Assembly (NCBI GenBank): GCA_963846885.1
Contig: CAWJXS010000008.1
Span: 62,001 to 126,000 of the forward strand
Reading direction: 5' to 3'
DNA length: 64,000 nucleotides
Source of the DNA: RPQJ01 sp963846885
GTDB taxonomy: Bacteria > Pseudomonadota > Gammaproteobacteria > Steroidobacterales > Steroidobacteraceae
Numbering within the stretch: the first letter of the stretch is position 1; each line of letters opens with the position of its first letter. This document shows positions 24,664 to 33,124 of the stretch, one piece after another. The position numbers were made by a program, and so were the translations under genes. The notes below the pieces were generated by a model. That model was not told where the DNA came from, made no database searches, and saw only the letters and a program-made list of their open reading frames with translations.

Positions 24664-26106
24664 TCAGTTCCTCACCGGGACGGCTTTCCAGAAGTAGCGG
24701 TGGAAGCCGCGCACCCTGTCGAAATCCTTGATGCGAAAGACGAAGCGGACGGGCAATCCGACGCTGCTCTCGCCGGGCCGCGTATCGGTGAACTCGATGA
24801 AGACGTTGCCGCCACCTTCAATCTCGACGTTGCCGTACACGTGCGGCGGGCTGCGCGTGACCGCGAGCCAGTCCTCGGTGAACGACTTGATGCGTCCCGA
24901 TTTCTCCGCGAGCGGCTCGGGCGTCTGCGTGTCGAACTCGCGGCACGCGGGATTGACGCAGGCCCGCGCGAGCGGAAACTGCACGGTGTCGCACTTGTTG
25001 CAGCGACCGCCGACGAACGCCGTGACGTCACGGTGCCGGCGCCACGCGGCAGGCTGCGCCGTGCGGTTGTCGCGCTCGGCGCGCATGCCCCAGTCGATCT
25101 CGACCTCGCCGCCGTTCGACAGGAATCGCACGTACTCGCGATTCGAGACGCCGCTGGCGAGGGCGCCCGCACAACCGCGGCCCTTGACCGCTGCCTGGCC
25201 GGTGGCGCGCAGCACGATGGCGTCACAGCCCTGGCCGAAGCTCGCGACGACGATGAGTTCGCCGGCCTTGGCGCGCTCCAATACGCTGCCCAGCAGCAGC
25301 AGCGGATGCGCGACGCCGGTGTCGCCGCAGTCCGCATGCAGGTCCCCAGTAACTGCCGTGGCTGCGATGCCGCTCGCCTTGGCTACGGCCGCGGCAAATC
25401 GTTGCGGACCTTGCACGACCAGGTGCTGCACGGCTGCGGGTGCAATCGACCCCAGGGCCGCGCTGATTGCGCGCGGCATCAGCGCGAGATAACCCTCGTC
25501 GCGGATCCAGCGTTCTTCATAGGCGTAGTCGTGCTCCGCAGCGGCCGACCGGAAATGGTCGACGAAGTCTGCACGCAGCGACGCGTCGCTGACCCATTCG
25601 GCGGCGAGGTCGGGACCGTTGCCGAGCAGCACGGCCGCGGCACCGTGCCCGAAGCGAGATTCCTGCTCGCTGCCCGGTCTGGCGGCACGGCGGTCGGCGG
25701 CGACGACGAGCGCTGGCCCGTCACCCGCGCGCACGGCGCGCACGGCGTCGAGCAGCGCACCGACTCCGGCGCGTTGATGGCCGGAGCAGTCGCTGGTTCG
25801 CAGCGTCGACACCAGGTCGAGCGCTTCGGCGACGACTCCCGCATTGCTGCGGTCGGCGAAGGGGTGCGTGGTCGAGGCGAAGGCCAGCGCAGCAATGTCG
25901 CCGCGTGCACGGCCGGCGAGGCAATCGCGCGCCGCCTCGACAGCCATGGTCAGGCTGTCTTCATCCCAGGCGCAATAGCTGCGCGAACCCTGCGCCTTGC
26001 CGCCGCGCAGGCCACTCGCCCAGCCGGTGGCCTCGGCAATGGCCGAGCGCTCGAGTCGCAGGCGCGGCAGGTACGCGCCGAACTGCAGGATGCCGACGTC
26101 GTGCAC
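24664..26106 (-). CDS. KAS III/HMG-CoA synthase-like domain fused to DUF35 zinc ribbon/OB domain
   Basis: 480 residues. Residues ~1-330 resemble archaeal HMG-CoA synthase/ketosynthase III, with the likely nucleophile in TSDCSGHQRAG. Residues ~370-480 are a DUF35 domain: zinc ribbon CNKCDTVQF...ACVNPAC and an OB fold. By eye, the HMG-CoA synthase Glu position reads Thr (FASTTHPFA) and the His position Gln (VVQGPQRF). True HMG-CoA synthase activity is therefore doubtful, and the domain may be structural or have another condensing or cleaving role. The GTG start lies six bases after the Rieske stop. Confidence 0.82.
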   Translation of the reverse strand: MHDVGILQFGAYLPRLRLERSAIAEATGWASGLRGGKAQGSRSYCAWDEDSLTMAVEAARDCLAGRARGDIAALAFASTTHPFADRSNAGVVAEALDLVSTLRTSDCSGHQRAGVGALLDAVRAVRAGDGPALVVAADRRAARPGSEQESRFGHGAAAVLLGNGPDLAAEWVSDASLRADFVDHFRSAAAEHDYAYEERWIRDEGYLALMPRAISAALGSIAPAAVQHLVVQGPQRFAAAVAKASGIAATAVTGDLHADCGDTGVAHPLLLLGSVLERAKAGELIVVASFGQGCDAIVLRATGQAAVKGRGCAGALASGVSNREYVRFLSNGGEVEIDWGMRAERDNRTAQPAAWRRHRDVTAFVGGRCNKCDTVQFPLARACVNPACREFDTQTPEPLAEKSGRIKSFTEDWLAVTRSPPHVYGNVEIEGGGNVFIEFTDTRPGESSVGLPVRFVFRIKDFDRVRGFHRYFWKAVPVRN

Positions 26107-26112
26107 TTGGGT

Positions 26113-27342
26113 TCAGGTCTCCTGGTACGGTTCGAGCAACGGCGTCACGCGCAAGTGGGCGGGCAGTTCGATGCCTGCCGCTGCAATGCGCCGGTCGAGT
26201 TCCTCGTGCCAGTGATAGATCCGCCGTTCCTGGTAGTTCAGCGTCATGCCACGAAAGCCGGGCGATTCCACCGACTTCTGGATCTGCTCGGCAAACTGCA
26301 GGTCCTCGTCCAGGATGCGATCGAAGTTGGCAATGCGCGTGGCCCACAGCGGATCGGGTTCACCGCCGCCCCAGTCGGGAGCGAACCAGTGGCAATCGAT
26401 GTGCATCGAGTCCGGGCCGGTCGGCCAGAACACCAGGAACGGACATCCGGACGGATCGATCGGCACGACCAGGTTCGGATAGAAATTCCACGACGGGTTG
26501 TTCTTCTCCGAGATCACGGTTGCGGTCTCGACGCGGCGCATGCCTTTGGTGCCGGGGTCCACCCAGTCCGGCCGGCGGTTCGGCGTGACCATCAGCGAGT
26601 GGCCGTTGCGGTAGAGCGCGGTCGACATGCCGCGGTGGTCGAGGAAGCGGTCCACCGTGTTCTGGTGAATGGACTTGAGGTGATAGACCTCGAGGAAGGC
26701 GTCGAGCAGCACCTTCACGTTGCACTTGAGATCGTACCCGTGCTTCTCGACGAAGCGCAGTTGCTCTGGCTGGAACTGCTCGAAGTGCTGCGGGAACGGC
26801 GCGATGTTCTCGAGCAGCGGCTGCGCGTCCGGGTCTTCGTTGACGAACACCCAGTTACCGAACTGCTCGCAGCGCACCGACACGAGCGAGTGCGCGCCGG
26901 TGTCGAGGTCGACGAAGTCGCGCTTGTCGCGCAGGTTCACCAGCTTGCCGTCGAGGGCGTACGTCCAGCCGTGATACGAGCAGACGAGCCCGTCGCAACG
27001 GCCCGAGGCAGTCTTGACCAGCGGCGCGCCACGGTGCCGGCACGTGTTGTAGAAGGCGCGGATCTGCATGTCCTTGCCGCGAACGAGCAGGATCGGCGAG
27101 CCGGTCTTGGTCCAGAGCATGAAGCTGCCGGCGTCCGGCAACTCATCGGTGTGGCACGCGTAAAGCCACGTGCGTCGCCACAGGCCCCGCATCTCGGCCG
27201 CATGGAACTCGGGGTCGTTGTAACGGCCGCCCGGGATGGGCGGAAACTGGGGAAATCCAGCCGGCGGGCCCTCGCGGCTCGCCTCGTACTGCATCCCGTC
27301 GAGGAAGCGGCGTACGAATCGGTCGGTTGCGGCAGCGTCCAT
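26113..27342 (-). CDS. Rieske non-heme iron oxygenase, alpha subunit (2)
   Basis: 409 residues. The Rieske cluster motifs are CRHRGAP and CSYHGWTY; the mononuclear iron motif lies in DAFLEVYHLKSIHQ. No beta subunit is adjacent. It heads the six-gene operon Rieske, KAS-DUF35, thiolase, SDR, AhpD-like, E2. I chose ATG 27342 because the promoter (-10 TATACT at 27375-27370) and operator lie just upstream; a frame open to 27450 would run through both. Confidence 0.92.
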   Translation of the reverse strand: MDAAATDRFVRRFLDGMQYEASREGPPAGFPQFPPIPGGRYNDPEFHAAEMRGLWRRTWLYACHTDELPDAGSFMLWTKTGSPILLVRGKDMQIRAFYNTCRHRGAPLVKTASGRCDGLVCSYHGWTYALDGKLVNLRDKRDFVDLDTGAHSLVSVRCEQFGNWVFVNEDPDAQPLLENIAPFPQHFEQFQPEQLRFVEKHGYDLKCNVKVLLDAFLEVYHLKSIHQNTVDRFLDHRGMSTALYRNGHSLMVTPNRRPDWVDPGTKGMRRVETATVISEKNNPSWNFYPNLVVPIDPSGCPFLVFWPTGPDSMHIDCHWFAPDWGGGEPDPLWATRIANFDRILDEDLQFAEQIQKSVESPGFRGMTLNYQERRIYHWHEELDRRIAAAGIELPAHLRVTPLLEPYQET

Positions 27343-27395
27343 GGTCGGACCCCTCTGGTCTGTCGCGGAAGTATAGGTGCCGGGCAACCTAAAAT

Positions 27396-27413
27396 AAACA
27401 GGCGTGACTGTTT
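27396..27413. promoter_or_regulatory. Palindromic operator, site 2
   Basis: AAACAGGCGTGACTGTTT, perfect arms. On the plus strand CTGTTT is 18 bases from TATAGT (27432-27437), serving the GST operon. On the minus strand the arm is 20 bases from TATACT (27375-27370), serving the Rieske-to-E2 operon. One operator therefore covers both -35 regions. Confidence 0.8.
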
Positions 27414-27472
27414 TTTTCGGTCCCGTGGACATATAGTCGAACCCGTCCAAAACGTGCCAGGGGGTAAGCGGC

Positions 27473-28384
27473 GTGAGCGACTTGATCCTGCATCATTTCG
27501 ACTGGTCGCCCTATGCCGAGAAGGTCCGCGTCCTGCTGGGCATCAAGCGCCTGGCGTGGCGCAGCGTCCAGATTCCCATGGTCATGCCCAAGCCCGACCT
27601 GACCGCGCTCACCGGCGGCTACCGCAAGACACCCGTGCTGCAGATTGGCGCGGACATCTACTGCGACACCAGCTGCATCGCCCGCGAACTCGAGACGCGC
27701 TATCCCGCCCCCACGTTCTTTCCTGCGGGTGCGAGTGGGCTGGAGTACGCGCTGGCGGCGTGGGCCGAGCGCTTCTTCACGTCCGGTGCCGGGCTTTCGA
27801 TGGGGCTCAACGACCAGCTGCCTGCCGACCTCGTGCGCGACCGGCGCGAGTTCTTCAGCCATATGGATTTTTCGAAGTTCGCCGAACGCACGCCGCACAT
27901 GTTCGGCCAGGTGCTGGCCAATGCCGCGCTGGTCGAGGAGCAGCTTGGGGATGGCCGCGCGTTCTTCATGGGCGATCGGCCGGGCCTGTCTGATGCGAGT
28001 GCGTATTACGTCCTGTGGATGTGCCGCGGGTTCATCGCCAGCGCGAACGACCTGTTGCAGCCTTTCACCCGGACGGCCGCGTGGGAGGCGCGCATGCGCG
28101 AGGTCGGCCATGGCCAGCGCAGCGAAATGGAAGCAGCCGAGGCGTTGGCCATCGCCCGCTCGAGCGTGCCCGAGCCCGGTCGCGGTGTGCCCGCGGGCGA
28201 CCCCTCCGGACTGCGCATGGGCCAGAACGTTATCGTCACGCCGGACGACTACGGCAAGGATCCCGTCATGGGCGAGTTGCTCACGCTCGACCACCAGCGC
28301 ATCTCGGTGCGCCGGCTGGATGAGCGGGCAGGGGAAGTCGTCGTCCATTTTCCGCGTCTCGGCTACGTGGTCGCAGCGTCATGA
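27473..28384 (+). CDS. Glutathione S-transferase-like protein with C-terminal extension (1)
   Basis: 303 residues. The thioredoxin-like N-terminal domain (LILHHFDWSPYAEKVRV, then GGYRKTPVLQIGADIYCDT with the cis-Pro that binds glutathione) is followed by a helical GST domain. The last ~60 residues are an extra beta-rich segment (GQNVIVTPDDYGKD to GEVVVHFPRLGYV) not normal for GSTs. It is a paralogue of the gene at 29079. It has a GTG start and overlaps the next gene by four bases. The substrate is unknown; options are ether cleavage, isomerisation or dehalogenation. Confidence 0.85.
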   Translation: MSDLILHHFDWSPYAEKVRVLLGIKRLAWRSVQIPMVMPKPDLTALTGGYRKTPVLQIGADIYCDTSCIARELETRYPAPTFFPAGASGLEYALAAWAERFFTSGAGLSMGLNDQLPADLVRDRREFFSHMDFSKFAERTPHMFGQVLANAALVEEQLGDGRAFFMGDRPGLSDASAYYVLWMCRGFIASANDLLQPFTRTAAWEARMREVGHGQRSEMEAAEALAIARSSVPEPGRGVPAGDPSGLRMGQNVIVTPDDYGKDPVMGELLTLDHQRISVRRLDERAGEVVVHFPRLGYVVAAS

Positions 28385-29082
28385 TCGACGTGTACTTCTA
28401 TCCGTCGCCCAACGGCCTCAAGGTGCCGATGATGCTGGAGGAGTGCGGGCTGCCGTACCGCATCGTCGAGGTGAACATCCTGCGCGGCGCGCAGTTCGAG
28501 CCCGACTTCCTGCGCATCGGTCCCAACAACCGCATTCCCGTCATCGTCGACCACGACGCGCCAGGCGGCCCGCTGTCGATCTTCGAGTCCGGCGCAATCC
28601 TGCAATACCTCGCGGAGAAGTCCGGCTGCCTGTTGCCTGCTGACGTGCGCGGCCGCTACGCGGTGCTGCAGTGGGTGTACTGGCAGGTGGCGGGCCTCGG
28701 GCCGATGGCCGGACAGGCGCATCACTTCCGCGCGTTTGCGCCGGAGCAGGTTCCCTACGCGATCAAGCGCTATACCGACGAAGTGAATCGACTGTACGGC
28801 GTGCTGCAGCGGCAGCTGGCCGGTCGCGAGTACATCGCAGGCGACTACTCGATTGCCGACATCGCCTGCTGGCCCTGGATCGTGCCGCATGAACGGCAAG
28901 GCCAGGCGCTCGACGACTTCCCTGACGTCAAACGCTGGTTCGAAGCCGTGCGGTCGCGCCCCGCGACACAACGTGCCTACGCAAAGGGCCACGAACGCAT
29001 GGCCGACGCGGAGGCCTACAAGTTCCTGTACGGCCAGACGGCGCAGAGCGTGGATCACCGCAGCCGCGAGCAACAACCATGA
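28381..29082 (+). CDS. Glutathione S-transferase, YfcG/Nu-class-like
   Basis: 233 residues. The N-terminal thioredoxin-like domain has SPNGLKVPMML, the motif of YfcG/Ure2-like GSTs, then NNRIPVIVDHDA and FESGAILQYLAEK. The C-terminal helical domain has YSIADIACWPWI. YfcG-type enzymes have disulfide-bond reductase activity with glutathione. It is the middle gene of a three-GST operon, overlapping both neighbours by four bases (ATGA). Confidence 0.9.
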   Translation: MIDVYFYPSPNGLKVPMMLEECGLPYRIVEVNILRGAQFEPDFLRIGPNNRIPVIVDHDAPGGPLSIFESGAILQYLAEKSGCLLPADVRGRYAVLQWVYWQVAGLGPMAGQAHHFRAFAPEQVPYAIKRYTDEVNRLYGVLQRQLAGREYIAGDYSIADIACWPWIVPHERQGQALDDFPDVKRWFEAVRSRPATQRAYAKGHERMADAEAYKFLYGQTAQSVDHRSREQQP

Positions 29083-29984
29083 CCGACCTGATCCTGCATT
29101 CGTACGATGCCTCGCCGTTCACGCAGCGCGCGCTCAAGATGCTCGCCATCAAGGGCCTGCAGTGGCGCAGCGTCACGACGCCCATGATGCCGCCAAAAGA
29201 CGACTTGCTCGCGCTCACCGGCGGGTATCGCGGCACGCCGGTGCTGCAGATCGGCGCCGACATCTACATCGACTCGCAGCGCATCGCGACCGAACTCGAA
29301 GCGCGCTTCCCGGTGCCGACATTGTTCCCGGGCGGCAGCACCGGGCTCACGCTCGCCGGCGTCAAATGGGCAGATGCGTTCTTCCGTGCCGGCCTGCACC
29401 TCGCAATCGCGGTCACCGGCAGCGCGTGGCCGCCGGAGTTCCGGCGCGATCGACAGGCGCTGTTTCCGGACATCGACTTCGCCACGTGCGATGCCGATCA
29501 CGCGCGCTCGCAACTGCGCGCCCATGCGGCGCTGCTGGAAGACCAGCTGGCCGATGGCCGCGCGTTCCTGGCGGGTGACGCACCCGGGCTGTGGGACATA
29601 CATGCATGGACGGTGCCGTGGTTCACACGCGCAGTGCCAGGCGGTCCGGCGGCTTACGCGGGTTTCGTGCGCATGGCGGCTTGGGAGCAGCGTGTGGCTG
29701 CGCTGGGGGAGGGCAAGCGCGTCGACTGCAGTGCCGCGGATGCCATCGCGATCGCACACGCTGCGACGCCAGGGCCTTCCCTGGGTTGTGACGCCGATGA
29801 TGCGCAGGCGCTGACCATCGGTGCTGCAGTCGAGGTCACGCCGGACGACACGCGCCGCGGCGGCGTCCGGGGAACGGTCCATGGCGTCACCGCTCGTGGC
29901 ATTTCGGTCCTGCGCACGGATCCTCGTTGCGGCGAGGTCGTCGTGCACTTCCCGCGGCTCGGTTACTGCGTCGTGCCGGCGTAG
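29079..29984 (+). CDS. Glutathione S-transferase-like protein with C-terminal extension (2)
   Basis: 301 residues, clearly paralogous to the gene at 27473: LILHSYDASPFTQRA, GGYRGTPVLQIGADIYIDS and the same C-terminal beta-rich extension ending EVVVHFPRLGYCV. It is last in the GST operon and converges with the CoA-transferase gene, with only four bases between the stops. Confidence 0.85.
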   Translation: MTDLILHSYDASPFTQRALKMLAIKGLQWRSVTTPMMPPKDDLLALTGGYRGTPVLQIGADIYIDSQRIATELEARFPVPTLFPGGSTGLTLAGVKWADAFFRAGLHLAIAVTGSAWPPEFRRDRQALFPDIDFATCDADHARSQLRAHAALLEDQLADGRAFLAGDAPGLWDIHAWTVPWFTRAVPGGPAAYAGFVRMAAWEQRVAALGEGKRVDCSAADAIAIAHAATPGPSLGCDADDAQALTIGAAVEVTPDDTRRGGVRGTVHGVTARGISVLRTDPRCGEVVVHFPRLGYCVVPA

Positions 29985-29988
29985 CGGT

Positions 29989-31186
29989 TCAGACGACCTT
30001 GGCAGCGCGCAACGCAGCGATCTCCGCCGCGGTGTAACCGAGTCGGCCGAGAATTGCATCCGTGTGCTCGCCCAGCAGCGGTGGCCGCTGGCGGATGCCA
30101 CCGGGCGTCGCGCTCAGGTGCACCGGCAAGTCGGGCACCGCAACCGGCTTTGGAGGTGCCCGGGTAGTCCGCAACGGTGCGGAATAAATTCATCGCCGCA
30201 ACCTGCGGCTCGTCGAGGGCCTGCTGCGGCGTATAGACCGGGCCCGCCGGGAGTCCGGCGGCGTCGAGCTCAGCCAGCGCCTCGGCTGTCGTGCGCTGCG
30301 CGCACCACTCGCGCATGCGCGCGAGGATTTCGGCCGAGTGATCTGCACGCGACTGATCGGCCTGGAAGCGCGGATCACTGAGCCAGCGCTCCGGGTCGCC
30401 CATCAACCGCGCCCAGCGCTTGAACAGGCCGTTGCCCACGCAATGGGTCAGCACGTGGCCGTCACGCGTCGCGAACACGTCCGACGGGGCCGAGGTCTGC
30501 ACGCGATTGCCGGTCGGCGTGCGGTTGATCGACAGCGCGCCTTGTTCGACCAGGTGCGAGCCGAACACGGCGAGCGCAGTGCCGAGCAGGCTCGTCTGCA
30601 CTTCCTGGCCTTCGCCCGTCTGTCGCCGATGCAGCAACGCCGCGAGCGCGCCGAACGCCGACAGCGTGGCCGTCGAGTAGTCGACATAGGGCGCAGCGGC
30701 CTTGGCCGGCTCGCCCGGTCGCCCCGACATGTACATCGCGCCGGACATGGCCTGGCCGACGCCGTCGAAGCCGCCGCGTGCAGCGAGCGGCCCGCGGTCG
30801 CCGAACGACGTCTGCGTGACCAGGATGATGTCCGGCCGGATGGCCCTGAGACTTGCGTAATCGAGGCCGAGGGCCGTCAGCGACGCCGGTGGCAGGTTGG
30901 CGACGACGATGTCCGCATCGCGCACGAGTCGCCGCACGATCTCGCGGCCTTCCGGCGTTGCCGGGTCGAGGGTGAGCGATTGCTTGTTGCAGGCCGTCTG
31001 GAAGAAAACCCCGCCTTCACCGCCGGCAGCGATCGGCGCGATGTAGCGGTCCTCGCCGCCTTCACGTTTCTCGACGCGGATCACTTCCGCGCCGAGGTAG
31101 CCGAGCAGGGTGGCGCAGTAGGGCCCGGCCACGTAGCGGCCGAAATCGAGCACGCGCACGCCCGCGAGCACGCCCGTGCCTGTCAT
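29989..31186 (-). pseudogene. Family III CoA-transferase with a one-base frameshift near the 3' end
   Basis: Formyl-CoA transferase/CaiB type. From ATG 31186 the frame reads VRVLDFGRYVAGPYCATLLG and the usual family III core for ~340 residues. Near 30150 (after RTVADYPGT) the frame becomes meaningless. The expected C-terminus, PKPVAVPDLPVHLSATPGG through GYTAAEIAALRAAKVV, continues in the +1 frame to a stop at 29989. One extra base around 30147-30152 explains it. This could be a true disabling mutation, programmed frameshifting or an assembly error. The start shares one base with the acyl-CoA dehydrogenase stop (TGATG). Confidence 0.85.
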
Positions 31187-32346
31187 CAACGTCTCTGGTC
31201 GAAGCGTCGGCCAACCATCGCGCCCGCGATGTTGACCTTCTGGATGTCGATCGCGCCGCCCGCGATGCCCCAGCCCCAGGCGTCGCGCAGCCGCCGCTCC
31301 ATCGGGTACTGCTGCGAGTAGCCGTAGCCGCCCATGAGCTGCACGGCATGGCCGCACACTTCGCGCGCGATCTCGTTGGCGAAGCATTTTGCGAGCGACG
31401 AATCGAGAATGCTGGGCAGGCCGTCCTGCGCGTTGCTCGCCGCGCGATGGATCAGCAGTCGCGCCGCGTCGACACGCATCTTCATCTCCGCGAGGCGGAT
31501 CTGCACGCCCTGGAACTCGATCAGGGCCTTGCCGAACTGCTCGCGCTCCTGCACGTACGCCGTCACGTCATCGAGTGCCCCGGAGGCCTGCGCCAGCGCC
31601 ATGGTGGCGTTGCCGCAGCGCTCGAGGTCGAAGGCTTCCATCAGCTTCTTGAAGCCGCCGGCGGGGACGACGACGTTGTCGGCCGGGACCGTTGCGTTGT
31701 CGAAATAGATGTCGGACGAGGGGATGCCGCGGAAGCCCATCAGCGTCTCGGGCTGGCCGAACGTCACTCCCGGCGCATCCTTCTCGACATACACGGCACC
31801 GATGCCGCGCGCGCCCTCGGCCTCCGACAGGCGGCAATACACGACGTAGCCGTCGGCATGCCCGCCGCCCGAACACCAGCGCTTCGTGCCGTTCAGCACG
31901 ACCTTGTCGCCCCTGATCTCCGCGCGGGTCGTGAGGTCCGTCAGTGCGGAACCGGCCTGCGGCTCCGACATCGACACGGCCACCTGGATCTCGCCGCGGC
32001 ACACCGCGGGCACGATGCGCTGCTTCAACGAATCGGACGAGAAGCGCTCGATGGCGCGCACCGGTCCGACGCAGGACTCGAACACGGGGAAAGCGACGGC
32101 CGAGGAGATCTTGCCGAACTCCTCGAGCACCAGCAGCGCTTCGACGTTGCCCAGCCCGAGGCCGCCGAGCGACTCCGGCACGTTGATGCCGAGAAAGCCG
32201 AGATCGGCGAACTCCTTGACCAGCGCCTTGTCGGGGGCGTGGTTCGTCGCCTCGCATTCGCGGGCGATCGCGGGCAATCGTTCCTGCGCGAACCGCCGGG
32301 CGGTTTCCTGCAGCGAACGCTGCTCGTCAGTCAGCTGGAAATTCAT
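31186..32346 (-). CDS. Acyl-CoA dehydrogenase
   Basis: 386 residues: FQLTDEQRSLQETARRF N-terminal helices, AVSMSEPQAGSALTDL (FAD-binding strand), NGTKRWCSGGG and the C-terminal MGGYGYSQQYPMERRLRD. At the MCAD catalytic-Glu position the sequence is GIAGGAIDIQ, without Glu. A Glu in FDLERCGNATM lies where isovaleryl-CoA dehydrogenase-type enzymes carry theirs. It introduces a 2,3 double bond into an acyl-CoA, passing electrons to ETF. The ATG overlaps the ferredoxin stop by four bases. Confidence 0.92.
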   Translation of the reverse strand: MNFQLTDEQRSLQETARRFAQERLPAIARECEATNHAPDKALVKEFADLGFLGINVPESLGGLGLGNVEALLVLEEFGKISSAVAFPVFESCVGPVRAIERFSSDSLKQRIVPAVCRGEIQVAVSMSEPQAGSALTDLTTRAEIRGDKVVLNGTKRWCSGGGHADGYVVYCRLSEAEGARGIGAVYVEKDAPGVTFGQPETLMGFRGIPSSDIYFDNATVPADNVVVPAGGFKKLMEAFDLERCGNATMALAQASGALDDVTAYVQEREQFGKALIEFQGVQIRLAEMKMRVDAARLLIHRAASNAQDGLPSILDSSLAKCFANEIAREVCGHAVQLMGGYGYSQQYPMERRLRDAWGWGIAGGAIDIQKVNIAGAMVGRRFDQRR

Positions 32347-32666
32347 GGGTGGACCTGGACCTCGATGTATTCGTCTGCCACGCGGACGGGGTAACTGGCG
32401 AGAGGCGCGGTGGCGGGGGCACCGAGCACGGCGCCGGTGCGGATGTCGAAGCTCGCGCCGTGCAGCGGGCAGATCACGCGGTTGCCGCGCAGACGGCCTT
32501 CGTCCATCCGCGCATAAGCGTGCGTGCAGATATTGTGGACCGCTGCCAGGCCGCCGTCCTTGCCATGCACCAGCAGGACCGGCACGCCATCGAGCTCGAC
32601 GCAGCGCATCGTTCCGGGCGCGAGCTCGGCCACGGGCAGGGCGCGGAGATAGGGTGCTGCAGACAT
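32343..32666 (-). CDS. Rieske-type ferredoxin
   Basis: 107 residues with CTHAYARMDEG and CPLHGASFDIRTG, the Cys-His pairs of a soluble Rieske 2Fe-2S ferredoxin. It is a likely electron donor for the oxygenases of the cluster. The only good -10 (TAAATT, 32678-32673) ends six bases before the ATG, so the message may be leaderless. It is first gene of the ferredoxin, acyl-CoA dehydrogenase, CoA-transferase operon. Confidence 0.92.
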   Translation of the reverse strand: MSAAPYLRALPVAELAPGTMRCVELDGVPVLLVHGKDGGLAAVHNICTHAYARMDEGRLRGNRVICPLHGASFDIRTGAVLGAPATAPLASYPVRVADEYIEVQVHP

Positions 32667-32696
32667 CCGCGGAATTTACCGGAACCGTCAAAAAAG

Positions 32697-32714
32697 AAAC
32701 AGGCCTGACTGTTT
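32697..32714. promoter_or_regulatory. Palindromic operator, site 3
   Basis: AAACAGGCCTGACTGTTT, identical to site 1. On the minus strand CTGTTT is 18 bases from TAAATT (32678-32673), serving the Rieske ferredoxin operon. On the plus strand a weaker TACCAT (32735) could serve the ABM genes. Confidence 0.8.
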
Positions 32715-32779
32715 TCTTTGGGCGCGGCGGGCTTTACCATCCACCGGCGACACTCCGTCGCCACGCAGGGGCTGCAACG

Positions 32780-33073
32780 ATGGCTCGACTCACGTTCATA
32801 TCGCGCATGACGGTCAAGGAAGGGCGCGAGGAAGAATTCGTGCGCGTCTGCAAGGCGCTGACAGCCGAGGTGCTCGCCAACGAGAAGCCGATCTACTACG
32901 AGTTCTTCAAGCTGCGGGAGCCCCGCCGCTATGCCGTGCTCGAGTCGTTCGCGAGCGAAGCGGACGAGCACGCCCACATGGCCACTCCGTGGCTCGCCAA
33001 GCACGCGCCTGCCATCATCGATTGCGTCGACGGCACCTGGGTGCGCGAGTACCTCGACCCGTTCGAAGCCTGA
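32780..33073 (+). CDS. ABM-domain monooxygenase-like protein (1)
   Basis: 97 residues of the antibiotic biosynthesis monooxygenase/YgiN ferredoxin-like fold: LTFISRMTVKEGREEEFV, then KPIYYEFFKL and YAVLESFASEADEHAHM. Some members oxidise quinols without cofactor; others are dimer-forming accessory proteins. First of a tandem pair expressed away from the Rieske ferredoxin under site 3. Confidence 0.8.
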   Translation: MARLTFISRMTVKEGREEEFVRVCKALTAEVLANEKPIYYEFFKLREPRRYAVLESFASEADEHAHMATPWLAKHAPAIIDCVDGTWVREYLDPFEA

Positions 33074-33124
33074 CGCGTTCGACGCGCGCCAGTCACCAGC
33101 ACCAGATCAGCAAGAGACCTTCAC

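Noticed and set aside
24700..27993. Plus-strand open frame of 1,097 codons
   Set aside because: It lies antisense to the Rieske and KAS-DUF35 genes, which have clear motifs; its translation is Arg/His/Val-rich without any recognisable domain. Long antisense frames are expected at this GC content.
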